In this document: piece by piece, positions 41,662-51,480 of the stretch
Position numbering within the stretch: position 1 is the stretch's first letter
Layout: each line of letters starts with the position of its first letter
Assembly (NCBI RefSeq): GCF_030268685.1
Contig: NZ_BSRQ01000021.1
Span: forward strand, 1 to 64,000
Reading direction: 5' to 3'
From: Microtetraspora sp. NBRC 13810
GTDB taxonomy: Bacteria; Actinomycetota; Actinomycetes; Streptosporangiales; Streptosporangiaceae
Length of the DNA: 64,000 nt
Position numbers and translations under genes: made by a program
Notes under the pieces: model-generated
Told to the model about the DNA's origin: nothing
The model's database searches: none
The model's input: only the letters and a program-made list of their open reading frames with translations

Positions 41662-43062
41662 TCACCGCACGGCGGTTCGCGCGCGCAATCCGAGGATCAC
41701 GTCGAGCACCAGGAAAGCCGCCAGTGAGATCCCGAACAGGGGCAGGAACACACCGACCCCCACGGCGCAGCCGATCAGCGCGACGAGGACGGCCCGGTGC
41801 ACGCGCCGCCAGCCGCCCCGCGGGTACGGCGCGGCGAACCCACGGCCGGGACGGCGCTGCCACCACATGCGGTAGCCGTACACCACCAGGAAGACCAGCC
41901 CGAGCCCGACCACGGCCAGGACCACCTGGTTGGCCAGGCCGAACAGCACGCCCATATGGGCGTCGATCCCCCACCGGGCCAGCTTGGCCGCCAGGTGGTA
42001 GTCCTCGAACCGCAGCACGTCGGTGACCTGGCCCGTGGCCGGGGCGACCGCCACCTGGTCGAGCCGCTGCGGCCACTGCGTGTCGATCTCCTTGACCACG
42101 TAGGCGGCACCGAGCTCGGCCGGCCAGCCCACCTCCAGCGCGCCGGACAGGCCCTGCTGCCCGGCCGCCTGGATCACGCGGTCCACGCCCACGTCCGACG
42201 CCGTGTCCAGGTGGGCGTGGGCGCCGGTCGTCGTGTGCTGGGCGTGCTCGCCGGCTGTGGTGGAGAGGGACGGCGTGGACCAGTCAAGCGCGGCACGCAG
42301 CTCCGTGACGTTCTCCCCGGCGTACTTCGACCAGGTCAGACCGGTCGCCGACAGGAACAGCAGGCCCAGCGCCAGCCACAGCCCGGCCGAGCCGTGCCAG
42401 GACAGCGTGCGCCGCAGGCCCCTCGCGCCGCGTTCGGGCATCAGCAGGCCGCGCGCCCGGCTCCCCCGGCGACGCCGGCGGGTCAGCCACAGCGCCGGCC
42501 CGCCCAGTGCCACCACCCACAACCAGCTCGCCGCCAGTTCGCTGTAGAGGCGGCCCGGCTCACCGAGATGGAGGCGGCGGTGCAGGTCGGAGATCCAGGC
42601 ACGGACCGGCAACGCGCCCGAGCTGCCGTAGCTCGGCAACGCGCCACGCACCTGGGCGGTGTAGGGATCGACGAAGACGGCCAGCCGGGTGCTCTCCGGC
42701 ATGCCGGGGACGTCCAGGAGCACCTGGGTCGTCTGCTCGGGCAGATCGCCGGTCCGCACAGCGTAGACCGAGCCCTCGGGACGGGCGGCTCGGGCCGCGG
42801 CCACCTGCTGGGAGACCGGCAACCTGGCGGCGCCGGCGACGGTGGTCACCTCGTGCCGGTAGACCGCCTTCTCGATCTGGAAGGACGCGGCGTACAGGGT
42901 ACCGGTGGACGCGGCGACGAGCAGGAAAGGCGCGATCAGGATTCCGGCGTAGAAGTGCAGGCGCAGCAGCAGCGGGCGCAGAACGGCCCAGTGGGCGCGC
43001 CGGGGCGGCGGAGGTCCGGCGGAGCCGGTGGACTCCGCGTCGAGGTCGGTGACAGTGGTCAT
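41662..43062 (-). CDS. PepSY-associated transmembrane protein
   Basis: A 466-residue membrane protein of the PiuB/PepSY-TM type: first helix LLLRLHFYAGILIAPFLLVA with conserved His, an extracellular PepSY-like part (YTAQVRGALPSYGSSGALPV, RAWISDLHRRLHLGEPG), and further helices containing WHGSAGLWLALGLLFLSATG and WGIDAHMGVLFGLANQVVLA. The His residues in the helices suggest haem or metal/electron handling, as proposed for iron-reductase-like members. Precise function is unknown. It follows the 43205-43852 membrane gene after a hairpin and precedes the ECF sigma gene. Confidence 0.88.
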   Translation of the reverse strand: MTTVTDLDAESTGSAGPPPPRRAHWAVLRPLLLRLHFYAGILIAPFLLVAASTGTLYAASFQIEKAVYRHEVTTVAGAARLPVSQQVAAARAARPEGSVYAVRTGDLPEQTTQVLLDVPGMPESTRLAVFVDPYTAQVRGALPSYGSSGALPVRAWISDLHRRLHLGEPGRLYSELAASWLWVVALGGPALWLTRRRRRGSRARGLLMPERGARGLRRTLSWHGSAGLWLALGLLFLSATGLTWSKYAGENVTELRAALDWSTPSLSTTAGEHAQHTTTGAHAHLDTASDVGVDRVIQAAGQQGLSGALEVGWPAELGAAYVVKEIDTQWPQRLDQVAVAPATGQVTDVLRFEDYHLAAKLARWGIDAHMGVLFGLANQVVLAVVGLGLVFLVVYGYRMWWQRRPGRGFAAPYPRGGWRRVHRAVLVALIGCAVGVGVFLPLFGISLAAFLVLDVILGLRARTAVR

Positions 43063-43184
43063 CAGGGGTTTCTCCGGTTCACGCGAATGCGCACAGTGCT
43101 GGTGCGCGGCGGAAGGGCATCACGCCGTGGCCGTTCACGGCCAGGGCGAGCCACGGGCCATGCCGGTTGCGGCAATGGCCACGG

Positions 43185-43204
43185 AACGGGCCTGTGGACC
43201 CGTT
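43185..43204 (-). terminator. hairpin after the 43205-43852 membrane gene
   Basis: AACGGG and CCCGTT arms (6 bp) with an 8-nt loop directly after the leftward stop codon at 43205. It is short, so partial termination or read-through into the PepSY gene is possible. Confidence 0.45.
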
Positions 43205-43852
43205 TCAGATGGCGGAGACGACCACCGGAGGACCGCGGCGGCGGATCGCCGCCGCGAGTACGAGTGAGGTGAGCGGCGCCGGATCGCCGAAGATCGACGG
43301 CCGGGCCGGGCTCAGGTGGGCGACCGGTACCAGCAGGACGCGCAGCAGCGCGGCCAGCAGCCGGCGCACGGGGGTCACGGCCAGATGCAGCATGGTCGCC
43401 AGGGCGGTCTCACCGCGTTCCAGCCACCAGCTCGACAACAGCGCGACGGCCACGTGGATCAGCAGCATCCCCAGGCCGCCGCCGTGCTGGTGGGAACCGC
43501 CGAGCAGCGGATCCTGGAGGACGCCCTCGCTGGAGGCGAACAGGAAATGCAGGCCGTACTGGACGGCGAAACAGGCGGCGAGCAGGGTGACCCGGCCGCG
43601 CTGCCGGCCGCCGAGCGCGAACGCCAGCGCCCATGTCGGCACCGCCGCCCCGGCCAGCACCACCGGATGCACGGGACCGCCCGCCACCATCGCGTGCAAC
43701 ACCGCCGACAGCAGGACGCACACCACCGCGAACACGGTGGCCCGCATCGCGCGGACGACGGGACGGCTGACATGCACCGGACGGCCGTCCCCGGCGCGGG
43801 CCTCGCCCACGCGCCCGGGAGGTGACGCGGCCGCCGAACTCACCGCGCGCAC
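43205..43852 (-). CDS. membrane protein of unknown function
   Basis: A 215-residue protein with about five membrane helices (VFAVVCVLLSAVLHAMVAGG, VVLAGAAVPTWALAFALGG, VTLLAACFAVQYGLHFLFAS, MLLIHVAVALLSSWWLERGE and a C-terminal one). Several helices carry His, and a GGSHQHGGGLG loop suggests metal contact. Similar actinobacterial proteins sit beside copper or PepSY genes, so a metal-related role is inferred. It is first of the leftward group with PepSY and the ECF sigma factor. The N-terminal 25 residues look unstructured, and a later start is possible. Confidence 0.75.
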   Translation of the reverse strand: MRAVSSAAASPPGRVGEARAGDGRPVHVSRPVVRAMRATVFAVVCVLLSAVLHAMVAGGPVHPVVLAGAAVPTWALAFALGGRQRGRVTLLAACFAVQYGLHFLFASSEGVLQDPLLGGSHQHGGGLGMLLIHVAVALLSSWWLERGETALATMLHLAVTPVRRLLAALLRVLLVPVAHLSPARPSIFGDPAPLTSLVLAAAIRRRGPPVVVSAI

Positions 43853-44179
43853 CGTCTCACGCTCCCTTCATACGAGGTACGGCTGTCCACCGGCCCGGTT
43901 CGACGTCGCCGGAGGGTCCGGCCGAGCGCCGCGGGCCGACGGCTTCCTACACCGTCTCGCGCAATAATGAGGGAGATTGCTTCCTGCGTCCAGATGCGAT
44001 GATCCGGACGGTCCGGGCGATCCGGGACGCCGGGCGGGAGGGATCGAGTTGAACGGCCGGTGCGCTCCGCCGGCCGGGTGCTCTACCGTCTGCTCGCCGA
44101 GCATCGGCAGGAAGGATCTTTGACGCATGTTCCACGAGTACGCCCCCGGCGACCGGCCGGGTCCGCGGGGAGGCGCCCG
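43853..44179. other. divergent intergenic region, no recognised gene
   Basis: About 327 bp between the leftward membrane gene and the rightward deformylase gene. It must contain both promoters; an A/T-richer patch at 43968-43982 is the likeliest spot. An in-frame extension of the deformylase reaches 44060 but has no ribosome-binding site. No RNA gene, repeat or clear operator was seen. Confidence 0.5.
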
Positions 44180-44779
44180 ATGAGCGGCGGAGAGAAGCTG
44201 GTCGAGCAGGTGCACGCCCTGCTCGCGGCGCCCCGGCCCTGGTCCGTCACCCAGGCAGGCGACCCCGTGCTGCGCCGCACCGCCGAACCGTACGACGGCC
44301 AGCTCCCCGACAGCCTGCTGCGCGACCTGCTCGACGCGATGTTCCGGCACCTGCCGGGCGTCGGGGTGGGGCTCGCCGCCCCGCAGGTCGGCATCCCGCT
44401 GGCGCTGGCCGTCATCGAGGACACCGCCGAGGTGCCGCCGGAGATCGCCGCCGAGCGGGAGCGGGTGCCCCAGCCGCCGCTCGAACTCGTCAACCCCGTC
44501 GCCACCCCCCTCGGGTCCGGCTACCGGGCGTTCTACGAGGGGTGCCTGAGCGTCGAGGGGTTCACGGCCGTGGTCGCCCGGCACGCCCGGGTCCGGCTGT
44601 CGGCCCTCGACGGCGGCGGGCGACCGTACGAGATGGAGCTGTCCGGCTGGCCGGCGCACATCGCCCAGCACGAGACCGACCACCTGAACGGCGTCCTGTA
44701 CCTCGACCGGGCCGAGCCGCGCTCGCTGTCGACCACCGGCAACTACGAACGCTTCTGGGCTCCCCGCCCGGCACCGTGA
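44180..44779 (+). CDS. def: peptide deformylase
   Basis: A 199-residue deformylase removing the N-formyl group from new proteins. All three metal motifs are intact: GVGLAAPQVG near residue 65 (GxGxAAxQ), EGCLSVEG near 118, and QHETDHLNG near 161 (HExDH). GGGGAGG lies upstream of the ATG at good spacing. Actinobacteria often have several def genes; this one stands away from fmt, so it is probably an accessory copy. The long insertion VPPEIAAERERVPQPPLE is usual for type I/III actinobacterial enzymes. Confidence 0.92.
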   Translation: MSGGEKLVEQVHALLAAPRPWSVTQAGDPVLRRTAEPYDGQLPDSLLRDLLDAMFRHLPGVGVGLAAPQVGIPLALAVIEDTAEVPPEIAAERERVPQPPLELVNPVATPLGSGYRAFYEGCLSVEGFTAVVARHARVRLSALDGGGRPYEMELSGWPAHIAQHETDHLNGVLYLDRAEPRSLSTTGNYERFWAPRPAP

Positions 44780-44809
44780 CCGGCGACCGGCGCGGGAGGC
44801 CGATTCACC

Positions 44810-46123
<1,314 letters not shown>

Positions 46124-46201
46124 TCACCGTGCCGAGACGACGTCGAACGTCCCGCTCGATGCCATCCTCGTCCGACGGCAAGACTCGTCACAAGCAAACA
46201 A

Positions 46202-46222
46202 ATGCGACTCATCATTCGGCAT
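46202..46222. promoter_or_regulatory. candidate LysR-regulator site (ATGC-N13-GCAT)
   Basis: ATGC at 46202 and GCAT at 46219 form an interrupted dyad containing T-N11-A spacing, typical for LysR-type binding, 19 bp upstream of the regulator's ATG and within the 123-bp divergent region. It could mediate autoregulation and dgdA activation. Confidence 0.45.
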
Positions 46223-46240
46223 CGCCTTACTATCGACGTC

Positions 46241-47146
46241 ATGCTCAACCCGCAACGGCTCGCGATCCTGCGCGCGGTCCTGGCAGCCGGCTCCATCAAC
46301 AAAGCGGCGCGGAACCTCAGCTACTCCCCCGCGACGATCAGCCAGCACATGACCACCCTGGCGAAGGAGACCGGACTGGTCCTCTTCGAGAAGCAGGGAC
46401 GCGGAATCAGCCCCACCGACGCCGCGCGGCACCTGGCGGATCAAGCTCAGTCGCTCCTCGCCGACTTCGGGCGCCTTGAACGCGTCGTCGCAGACCTCCG
46501 GGGCGGCCAGGCGCAGCACCTGGCGATCGCCTGCTTCGCCTCCGCGGCAGAGCGGTGGATCCCGGAGGTCGTGCGGACCGTCCGCGAACACCAGCCGAAC
46601 CTCACCGTCGAGATCAGCCTCAACGAACCCGTCGACGGGCGCGGACGCCGGCGACCGGATCTCGACATCCGGACCGAGCCCGCCGGCGGAGCCGGAGTAC
46701 ACCTCGACGGCTACCGGCGTCACGAACTCATCGTCGAGGAACTCGTCGCCGTGCTCCCCGGTGCCCATCCCCTCGCCGATGCCCGCGAGCTCGCTCTCCG
46801 GGACCTCGAAGACGAGCCCTGGATAGATCACGACATCTACGACAGCCCGATCGGGCAGATCATCGTGACCGCCTGCAGCGCCGCCGGATTCACGCCGCGC
46901 TACGCCGCCCGCCTGGACGATCATCGGGCGGCGCTGCGGCTGGTGGAGACGGGCATCGGCGTCACCCTCCTGCCGCGCCTGGCCGTCGCGGAACTCCCCG
47001 GCGGAGTCGTCGCCAGGCCCGTGGTCCGCCCCACCGTCTCGCGGCGCATCGTCGTCCACGCCCGCCAGGACCGGCGCCGCGGCGACCTCATCGCCCGCGC
47101 GGTGGCACAGCTTCACGACAGCGCCCGCAGGGGAGAGCCCGCGTAG
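46241..47146 (+). CDS. LysR-family regulator, DgdR-like by position
   Basis: A 301-residue LysR regulator. The helix-turn-helix occupies residues 1-60 (LAILRAVLAAGSINKAARNL, SYSPATISQHMTTLAKETGL), followed by the effector-binding domain (GQAQHLAIACFASAAERWIP, VEELVAVLPGAHPLADAREL). It starts 123 bp from the divergently transcribed dialkylglycine decarboxylase gene, the arrangement of dgdA/dgdR. The effector is probably a dialkylglycine such as 2-methylalanine, by analogy. The ATG at 46241 was chosen at the family start; the open frame continues upstream through dgdA antisense. Confidence 0.88.
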   Translation: MLNPQRLAILRAVLAAGSINKAARNLSYSPATISQHMTTLAKETGLVLFEKQGRGISPTDAARHLADQAQSLLADFGRLERVVADLRGGQAQHLAIACFASAAERWIPEVVRTVREHQPNLTVEISLNEPVDGRGRRRPDLDIRTEPAGGAGVHLDGYRRHELIVEELVAVLPGAHPLADARELALRDLEDEPWIDHDIYDSPIGQIIVTACSAAGFTPRYAARLDDHRAALRLVETGIGVTLLPRLAVAELPGGVVARPVVRPTVSRRIVVHARQDRRRGDLIARAVAQLHDSARRGEPA

Positions 47147-47175
47147 CACGGACCCGTACTCCCGCTCTTCCGTGC
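47146..47175. terminator. weak hairpin between converging lysR and CPBP genes
   Basis: GCACGGA and TCCGTGC arms (7 bp) with a 16-nt loop, between the stop codons at 47146 and 47182. The loop is long and there is no T-tract, so this is tentative. Confidence 0.3.
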
Positions 47176-47181
47176 CGCCGG

Positions 47182-48171
47182 TCAGCGGGGGGACGGACCG
47201 TCCTGCGGCGTCAGGGGTGGACCGGTCCGTCGCGTGCGCGCCCAGATGACGGCGGTGATCGCGGCAAGCAGCGCGCAGGGAAGGAGCATCACGATCGATC
47301 CGGTCCCCGCCGAGCGATCGGAGCCGGCGAGGGGGTCCGCGTGCGTGACGATCACCAGGAGGTACGCGAGCGCGTTGTTGGCCGCGTGGATGACGACCGA
47401 CGTCTCAAGACCGCCCGTCCGCCACGTGATCAGGCCGAAGGTGACGCCGAGGGTGAGGTAGTAGACGTTCAGCCACGGGTCGGTGGACACGTGGATGGCC
47501 GCGAACAGGACGCTCGACACGGCCAGGCCGAGGACCAGCGCCGTCCGGGGGCCACGGCCCCAGCTCGCGGCCACCCGGAACGCCAGTCCGCGGTAGCCGT
47601 ACTCCTCGCCCGCCGACTGCAGAGGGGTCAGCAGGAGCGTGACGACGAACACGGCGATCAGGTCGGAGAACCGCCACGATCCTTCCGTGTACGGTGCGAG
47701 GAGGAAGAAGACGGTCATGTAGAGCACCCAGATCGGCACGAGCGTCAGCACCGCGCGACCGAACACCGCGGGCCGGAACACGGACAGCACGGAGTGCAGC
47801 GACGCTCCCCGCACCCCGTACAGCCCGCGCTGGATGAACATGCTCCATGGGATCATCAGCGCGATCGCGACGAGGTTCGCGGCGTGGAAGATCGGCGTGA
47901 ACTCCGTACCGCCCGCGATCGGGTTGACCCTGCCCTGCGCCTGGTCGATGGTGGAGCCGAGGACGCCGAGGACACCGCCGAAGCCGAACAGGCCGACGAG
48001 GAGCAGCGCGAGCGCCAGAATGCCGCGTCCGACACGGCGCTTCTCACCGGCCAGCACGCCGTGGTAGGGCACGCCCGGCGGGATCGGCCGCGGGCCGCGC
48101 CGGTGCTGTGACGGGTCGTGGGGGTCGCTCGGCGCGGTGTCCGGGGGAAGGGCCGGGGAGTCGGAGTACAT
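47182..48171 (-). CDS. CPBP-family intramembrane metalloprotease
   Basis: A 329-residue membrane protein with about eight helices. The Abi/CPBP motifs are present: SAGEEYGYRGLAFRV near residue 195 (EExxxR), FAAIHVST near 238 (FxxxH), and IHAANNALAYLLV near 282 (HxxxN). Such proteases process prenylated or peptide substrates, or give bacteriocin self-immunity. The first 45 residues are Pro-rich and cytosolic. It lies downstream of a NarL-type two-component system read in the same direction, with a 186-bp gap, so it may be one of its targets. Confidence 0.85.
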   Translation of the reverse strand: MYSDSPALPPDTAPSDPHDPSQHRRGPRPIPPGVPYHGVLAGEKRRVGRGILALALLLVGLFGFGGVLGVLGSTIDQAQGRVNPIAGGTEFTPIFHAANLVAIALMIPWSMFIQRGLYGVRGASLHSVLSVFRPAVFGRAVLTLVPIWVLYMTVFFLLAPYTEGSWRFSDLIAVFVVTLLLTPLQSAGEEYGYRGLAFRVAASWGRGPRTALVLGLAVSSVLFAAIHVSTDPWLNVYYLTLGVTFGLITWRTGGLETSVVIHAANNALAYLLVIVTHADPLAGSDRSAGTGSIVMLLPCALLAAITAVIWARTRRTGPPLTPQDGPSPR

Positions 48172-48320
48172 GGTTCCACCCTCCTGCGGCGCCCGTCGCG
48201 GCAGCAGTGCCGTCGGTCACGAGTTCGTATGCGATCTGCCCGGCATGGGCATGACATTTGCCATATGAGCGGCGGCCCGACGCGCGCACCCGCACACGGC
48301 GTCGCAGGGTGCGGCGTCGC

Positions 48321-48383
48321 TCAGGTCCAGCCGTGCTCGGCGGCCGTGCGGCCTCGGTCAGATCCAGCCGTGCTTGGCGGCGA
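48321..48383 (-). repeat. duplicated 3' end of the response regulator gene
   Basis: The last eight codons of the response regulator (48358-48383) recur at 48321-48346 with two substitutions in 26 bp: coding-strand ends read AAKHGWI-stop and AAEHGWT-stop. It is probably the relic of a second regulator homologue or of a local duplication. Confidence 0.55.
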
Positions 48384-48963
48384 TGTGCGCGGCCTCGTGC
48401 CGGTTCGCGGCGCCGAGCTTCGCGATGGCGGCCGCGAGGTAGTTCCGCACGGTCCCGCGGGAGAGCGAGACACGTTGCGCGATCTCGTCTACGGGCGCGC
48501 CGTCGCGCGCGAGGGCGAGAACATCGGTCTCACGCGGAGTGAGCGGAGAGTCGCCCGCGCCGATCGCCTCGGCCGCGAGCTCGGGGTCGACGTGCCGGCC
48601 GCCACTCGCGACCTTGCGCACGACGTGTGCGAGGGTGCCGGAGGAGACGGTCTTCGGCAGAAAGCCGCGCACGCCCGCGGCGAGTGCCGACTTCAGATAG
48701 CCGGGACGACCGTGCGAAGTCACGATGACGCAGCGGCAGTCCGGCAGCTCGGCCGCGAGCCGTCGGGCCACCTCGATGCCGTCGGGCCCGGGCATCTGCA
48801 GGTCGAGCAGGGCCACGTCCGGACGTACTCTGAGGGCCGTCGCGATCGCCTCGTCACCCGACGCCGCCTGCCCGACGACCTCGAAGTCGTCCTGGAGGTC
48901 GAGCAGTCCGGCGACGGCGTCGCGGATGAGATGTTCGTCGTCGGCGACGAGGATGCGGATCAT
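48358..48963 (-). CDS. NarL/FixJ-family response regulator
   Basis: A 201-residue response regulator. The receiver domain has the acidic pair in ILVADDEH, phospho-acceptor Asp in PDVALLDLQMPGPDG, Thr/Ser in CVIVTSHGRPGYLKSALAAG and the LysR-like Lys in FLPKTV. The C-terminal LuxR helix-turn-helix is LTPRETDVLALARDGAPVDE, IAQRVSLSRGTVRNYLAAAI. It starts in an ATGA overlap with the histidine kinase gene, so the two are partners. The ending AAKHGWI is typical for the DesR-like branch. Confidence 0.92.
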   Translation of the reverse strand: MIRILVADDEHLIRDAVAGLLDLQDDFEVVGQAASGDEAIATALRVRPDVALLDLQMPGPDGIEVARRLAAELPDCRCVIVTSHGRPGYLKSALAAGVRGFLPKTVSSGTLAHVVRKVASGGRHVDPELAAEAIGAGDSPLTPRETDVLALARDGAPVDEIAQRVSLSRGTVRNYLAAAIAKLGAANRHEAAHIAAKHGWI

Positions 48964-50144
48964 GCGCGGTCTCCCTCCGGAAGCGGGATCGTGGCCTGGA
49001 GCAGGAACCAGTCTCCGTCGCGGCGCGTCGTGATGTGCCCGCCGAGCGCCCGGATCCTCTCGGACATCGCGCGCAGTCCCGTGCCGGCGTCGGGGGACGC
49101 CGCGCCGGTCGGCACGAGGCGGACGGGGTCGGCGCCGTCATTCGCGATCGTGAGGAGAACCTCCCCGTCCTCGTTCGTCGTCGCGAGCGTGACCTGCGTC
49201 GCCGCCGAGTGTCGCAGCACGTTCGTGACGCCCTCGCGGACGACCCACGCGAGCGCCTCGGCGCATTCCTCGGGCACGGGGTCACCGGTCACCGTGCAGC
49301 GGATGCCCGCGGAGCCGAGCAGCGAACGCGCGCCCGACACCTCGCCCTCCCAGTTCGCGCGGAGCTCGCCGCGCACGACGCGACGGACCTCGTTCCCCGC
49401 CTCCTCGGCGAGCCGCCGGACGCCGGTGATCTCTTCGGCCGCCTGCTCGTCGCCGCCGCGGCGCACGAGCTCCGACGCGAGTTCGCTCTTGACCGCGATC
49501 GCCGCGAGGGTGCGGCCGAACACGTCATGGAGGTCGCGCGAGATGCGCAGGCGTTCGTTCGCGAGCGTGAGGGCGGCGCGATCCTCGTGCGCTCTCTGCA
49601 ACTCGCGCAGGACCCGCAGCAGCCACGCGCTCGACCAGCCGGCCCACAGGATGACGCTGATCACCGCCACCCCGACGACGACGAGCGGGATGTCCGAGAC
49701 GGCCGCGAGCGGGACGGCCAGGACGAGTATCGCCGCGTTGAGCCGGAGCGTCCGTCGCGCGTCGAGCACGGGCACGAAGCTCGCGGCGACCGACCCGATC
49801 GCCGCCGCGGCCGTCACGGCCATCGCGGGGACCGGAGTCGTGAGGGTCACGGCGACGAGCGCCACGAGGGCGAGCCCCCAGGCGATGACACCGCCGGCCG
49901 CGAGCCGCCGGGCGCGGCCGGCGAGGACGTCGAAGCTCCACCGGCTGACGAGGATGTTCCCGGTGACGAGGGCGAGCGTGAGCACGACGGCCACGAGGAA
50001 CACGACGGGATGCGTTCCGACGAGCCGGTCGGCGCCTGTCAGTCCGGTGAGGAGGGTGCCGATCGGGGTCGAGACGGCGCCGTATGTGGACCAGCGCACG
50101 TAGGTCTCGAACCGTCGCGCGCTGACCGCCGGCCCATCCCCCAT
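48960..50144 (-). CDS. NarL-type sensor histidine kinase
   Basis: A 394-residue HisKA_3/DesK-like kinase. The first 165 residues hold five or six membrane helices and little extracellular sequence, so it probably senses the membrane. The dimerisation/phosphoacceptor helix is RLRISRDLHDVFGRTLAAIA near 200 with His in DLHD, and the ATPase domain includes LAWVVREGVTNVLRHSAATQ and GTGLRAMSERIRALGG. The ATG at 50144 is used, with GAGG just upstream. Coupled to the response regulator; a CPBP protease gene lies downstream. Confidence 0.9.
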   Translation of the reverse strand: MGDGPAVSARRFETYVRWSTYGAVSTPIGTLLTGLTGADRLVGTHPVVFLVAVVLTLALVTGNILVSRWSFDVLAGRARRLAAGGVIAWGLALVALVAVTLTTPVPAMAVTAAAAIGSVAASFVPVLDARRTLRLNAAILVLAVPLAAVSDIPLVVVGVAVISVILWAGWSSAWLLRVLRELQRAHEDRAALTLANERLRISRDLHDVFGRTLAAIAVKSELASELVRRGGDEQAAEEITGVRRLAEEAGNEVRRVVRGELRANWEGEVSGARSLLGSAGIRCTVTGDPVPEECAEALAWVVREGVTNVLRHSAATQVTLATTNEDGEVLLTIANDGADPVRLVPTGAASPDAGTGLRAMSERIRALGGHITTRRDGDWFLLQATIPLPEGDRA

Positions 50145-50344
50145 AAGCCTCAGTCTGCCATCAACGACCTGCGGCTTCGTCCGGGTCGGCACACCGGGGA
50201 GACGCGCGAACCGCGCCCGGAGGTCGCACGGGCGCGGTTCGCATCGGACGCTTCTTGGACGATCACTGTAATGGTGCCGCCCTTGATCGAACCGGGCGTA
50301 GGCGGGGGCGTTGCCTCCGTGTTATCTCCTGACCCGAGGTACCC

Positions 50345-50617
50345 ATGAAATCGATGGTCTTGAACCATCGGCATATAACGCCACTGGCAGCGGGAAGGCG
50401 GCCGTCGACGCTGGCCCGCCGCAAGGGCAGGGTCGCGATCCTCGACCCGCAGACCCGGACGCTCACCGCGCTGAACCGTGGCTCGGTGACCGTGTCGGTG
50501 ACGAATGAGTCGATGCGCGCCTACACCGACGACAGCTCGCTCGCGCCGATCACGACCTCGAAGACCGTCCAGGTCGTGCGCGGCAGGACGTCCCTCACCC
50601 GGGCGGCACGAGGGTGA
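50345..50617 (+). pseudogene. fragment of an Ig-like (BIG2-type) domain protein
   Basis: Within an open stretch of about 90 residues, the part from GRVAILDPQTRTLTALNRGS to VTVSVTNESMRAYTDDSSLA and PITTSKTVQV looks like a bacterial Ig-like domain with its strand pattern, as found at the ends of secreted glycosidases. No signal peptide or rest of the protein is present, and both flanks are unrelated. It overlaps the 3' end of the next gene. I read it as a relic of a secreted carbohydrate-active protein. Confidence 0.5.
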
Positions 50618-51395
50618 AGTAGCGACCGAGCACCGTCTCGTCGCCGTGGACCGCGTCGAGCCGGTCGGCGGGGAGCCGTCCCCACAGGAACAGCATCAGG
50701 TCCGACGCCGTCCCGGCCAGCTCGACGTCACCGGGCGCGCCGCCGCCCGCGTCCAGCCGTACGTCGTCTGCGGTGAAGCACACCGTCCAGTCGCCCGGGC
50801 CGTCGGTGCGCCGGAACCGGTAGCGTTCCCCCGTCCCGGGCGGCGCCTGTGTCCTGGCGCGCCGGGCCGGAGCCATGACCTCGAAGTTCTGCGCCACGGC
50901 GTCCACCGCTAGCTCCGCCTGGACCGGCTGGGCGGCGCCGAGCGCGTTCTCGGCGTCCCAGCGGTGCAGGGCCGCCTCGATGGTCTGCATCCGCACCCAG
51001 AACCCGGTGGTCTGCTCCCGGGACCAGGTCCACACCCGCTCCCCGGGGTCCCGGCTCGCGAACAGCGACGCGAGGGCGGCGGCCCCCTCCGCGAACCAGG
51101 CGATCAGGCCCTCCGGGATCGGCCCGCGGTTCGGCGCCCGTTCCGGGAGCGGCCAGCCCGTGATGTCGGCGGGCAACCGGAGATGGCCGGGATCCGTCTC
51201 TTCCGGCCGCTCCGCGAGGCGTTCCCCGACGACGTGGATCACGTACCGGTGCACCCAGGCCAGATGCCCGGTCAGATCGGCCACCGACCAGCCGGGACAG
51301 GACGGCACCGGCGGCGCTCCCCCGCCGGCCGCGGCCCGCCGCGCCGCGGCCTCGAACGCCTGGACCTCACGCCGGAAGTGCGGAACGTAATCCAT
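50595..51395 (-). CDS. mycothiol-dependent maleylpyruvate isomerase-family protein
   Basis: A 266-residue DinB/MDMPI-fold protein. The start YVPHFRREVQAFEAAARRAA followed by VPSCPGWSVADLTGHLAWVH gives the first metal-type His, IEAALHRWDAENALG near 140 the others; the C-terminal domain ends DLMLFLWGRLPADRLDAVHG, a standard family signature. Members bind zinc and use mycothiol for isomerisation or detoxification. The ATG at 51395 matches the family start. Substrate unknown; the gene is single. Confidence 0.85.
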   Translation of the reverse strand: MDYVPHFRREVQAFEAAARRAAAGGGAPPVPSCPGWSVADLTGHLAWVHRYVIHVVGERLAERPEETDPGHLRLPADITGWPLPERAPNRGPIPEGLIAWFAEGAAALASLFASRDPGERVWTWSREQTTGFWVRMQTIEAALHRWDAENALGAAQPVQAELAVDAVAQNFEVMAPARRARTQAPPGTGERYRFRRTDGPGDWTVCFTADDVRLDAGGGAPGDVELAGTASDLMLFLWGRLPADRLDAVHGDETVLGRYFTLVPPG

Positions 51396-51480
51396 GATCT
51401 CATTCTGCGCCGTGCCGCCGCCCGCCGAGCCCCGATCGCCGAACTCGTCCGTCCGCCCCACCCGTGGCAGCAGGTCCCCG

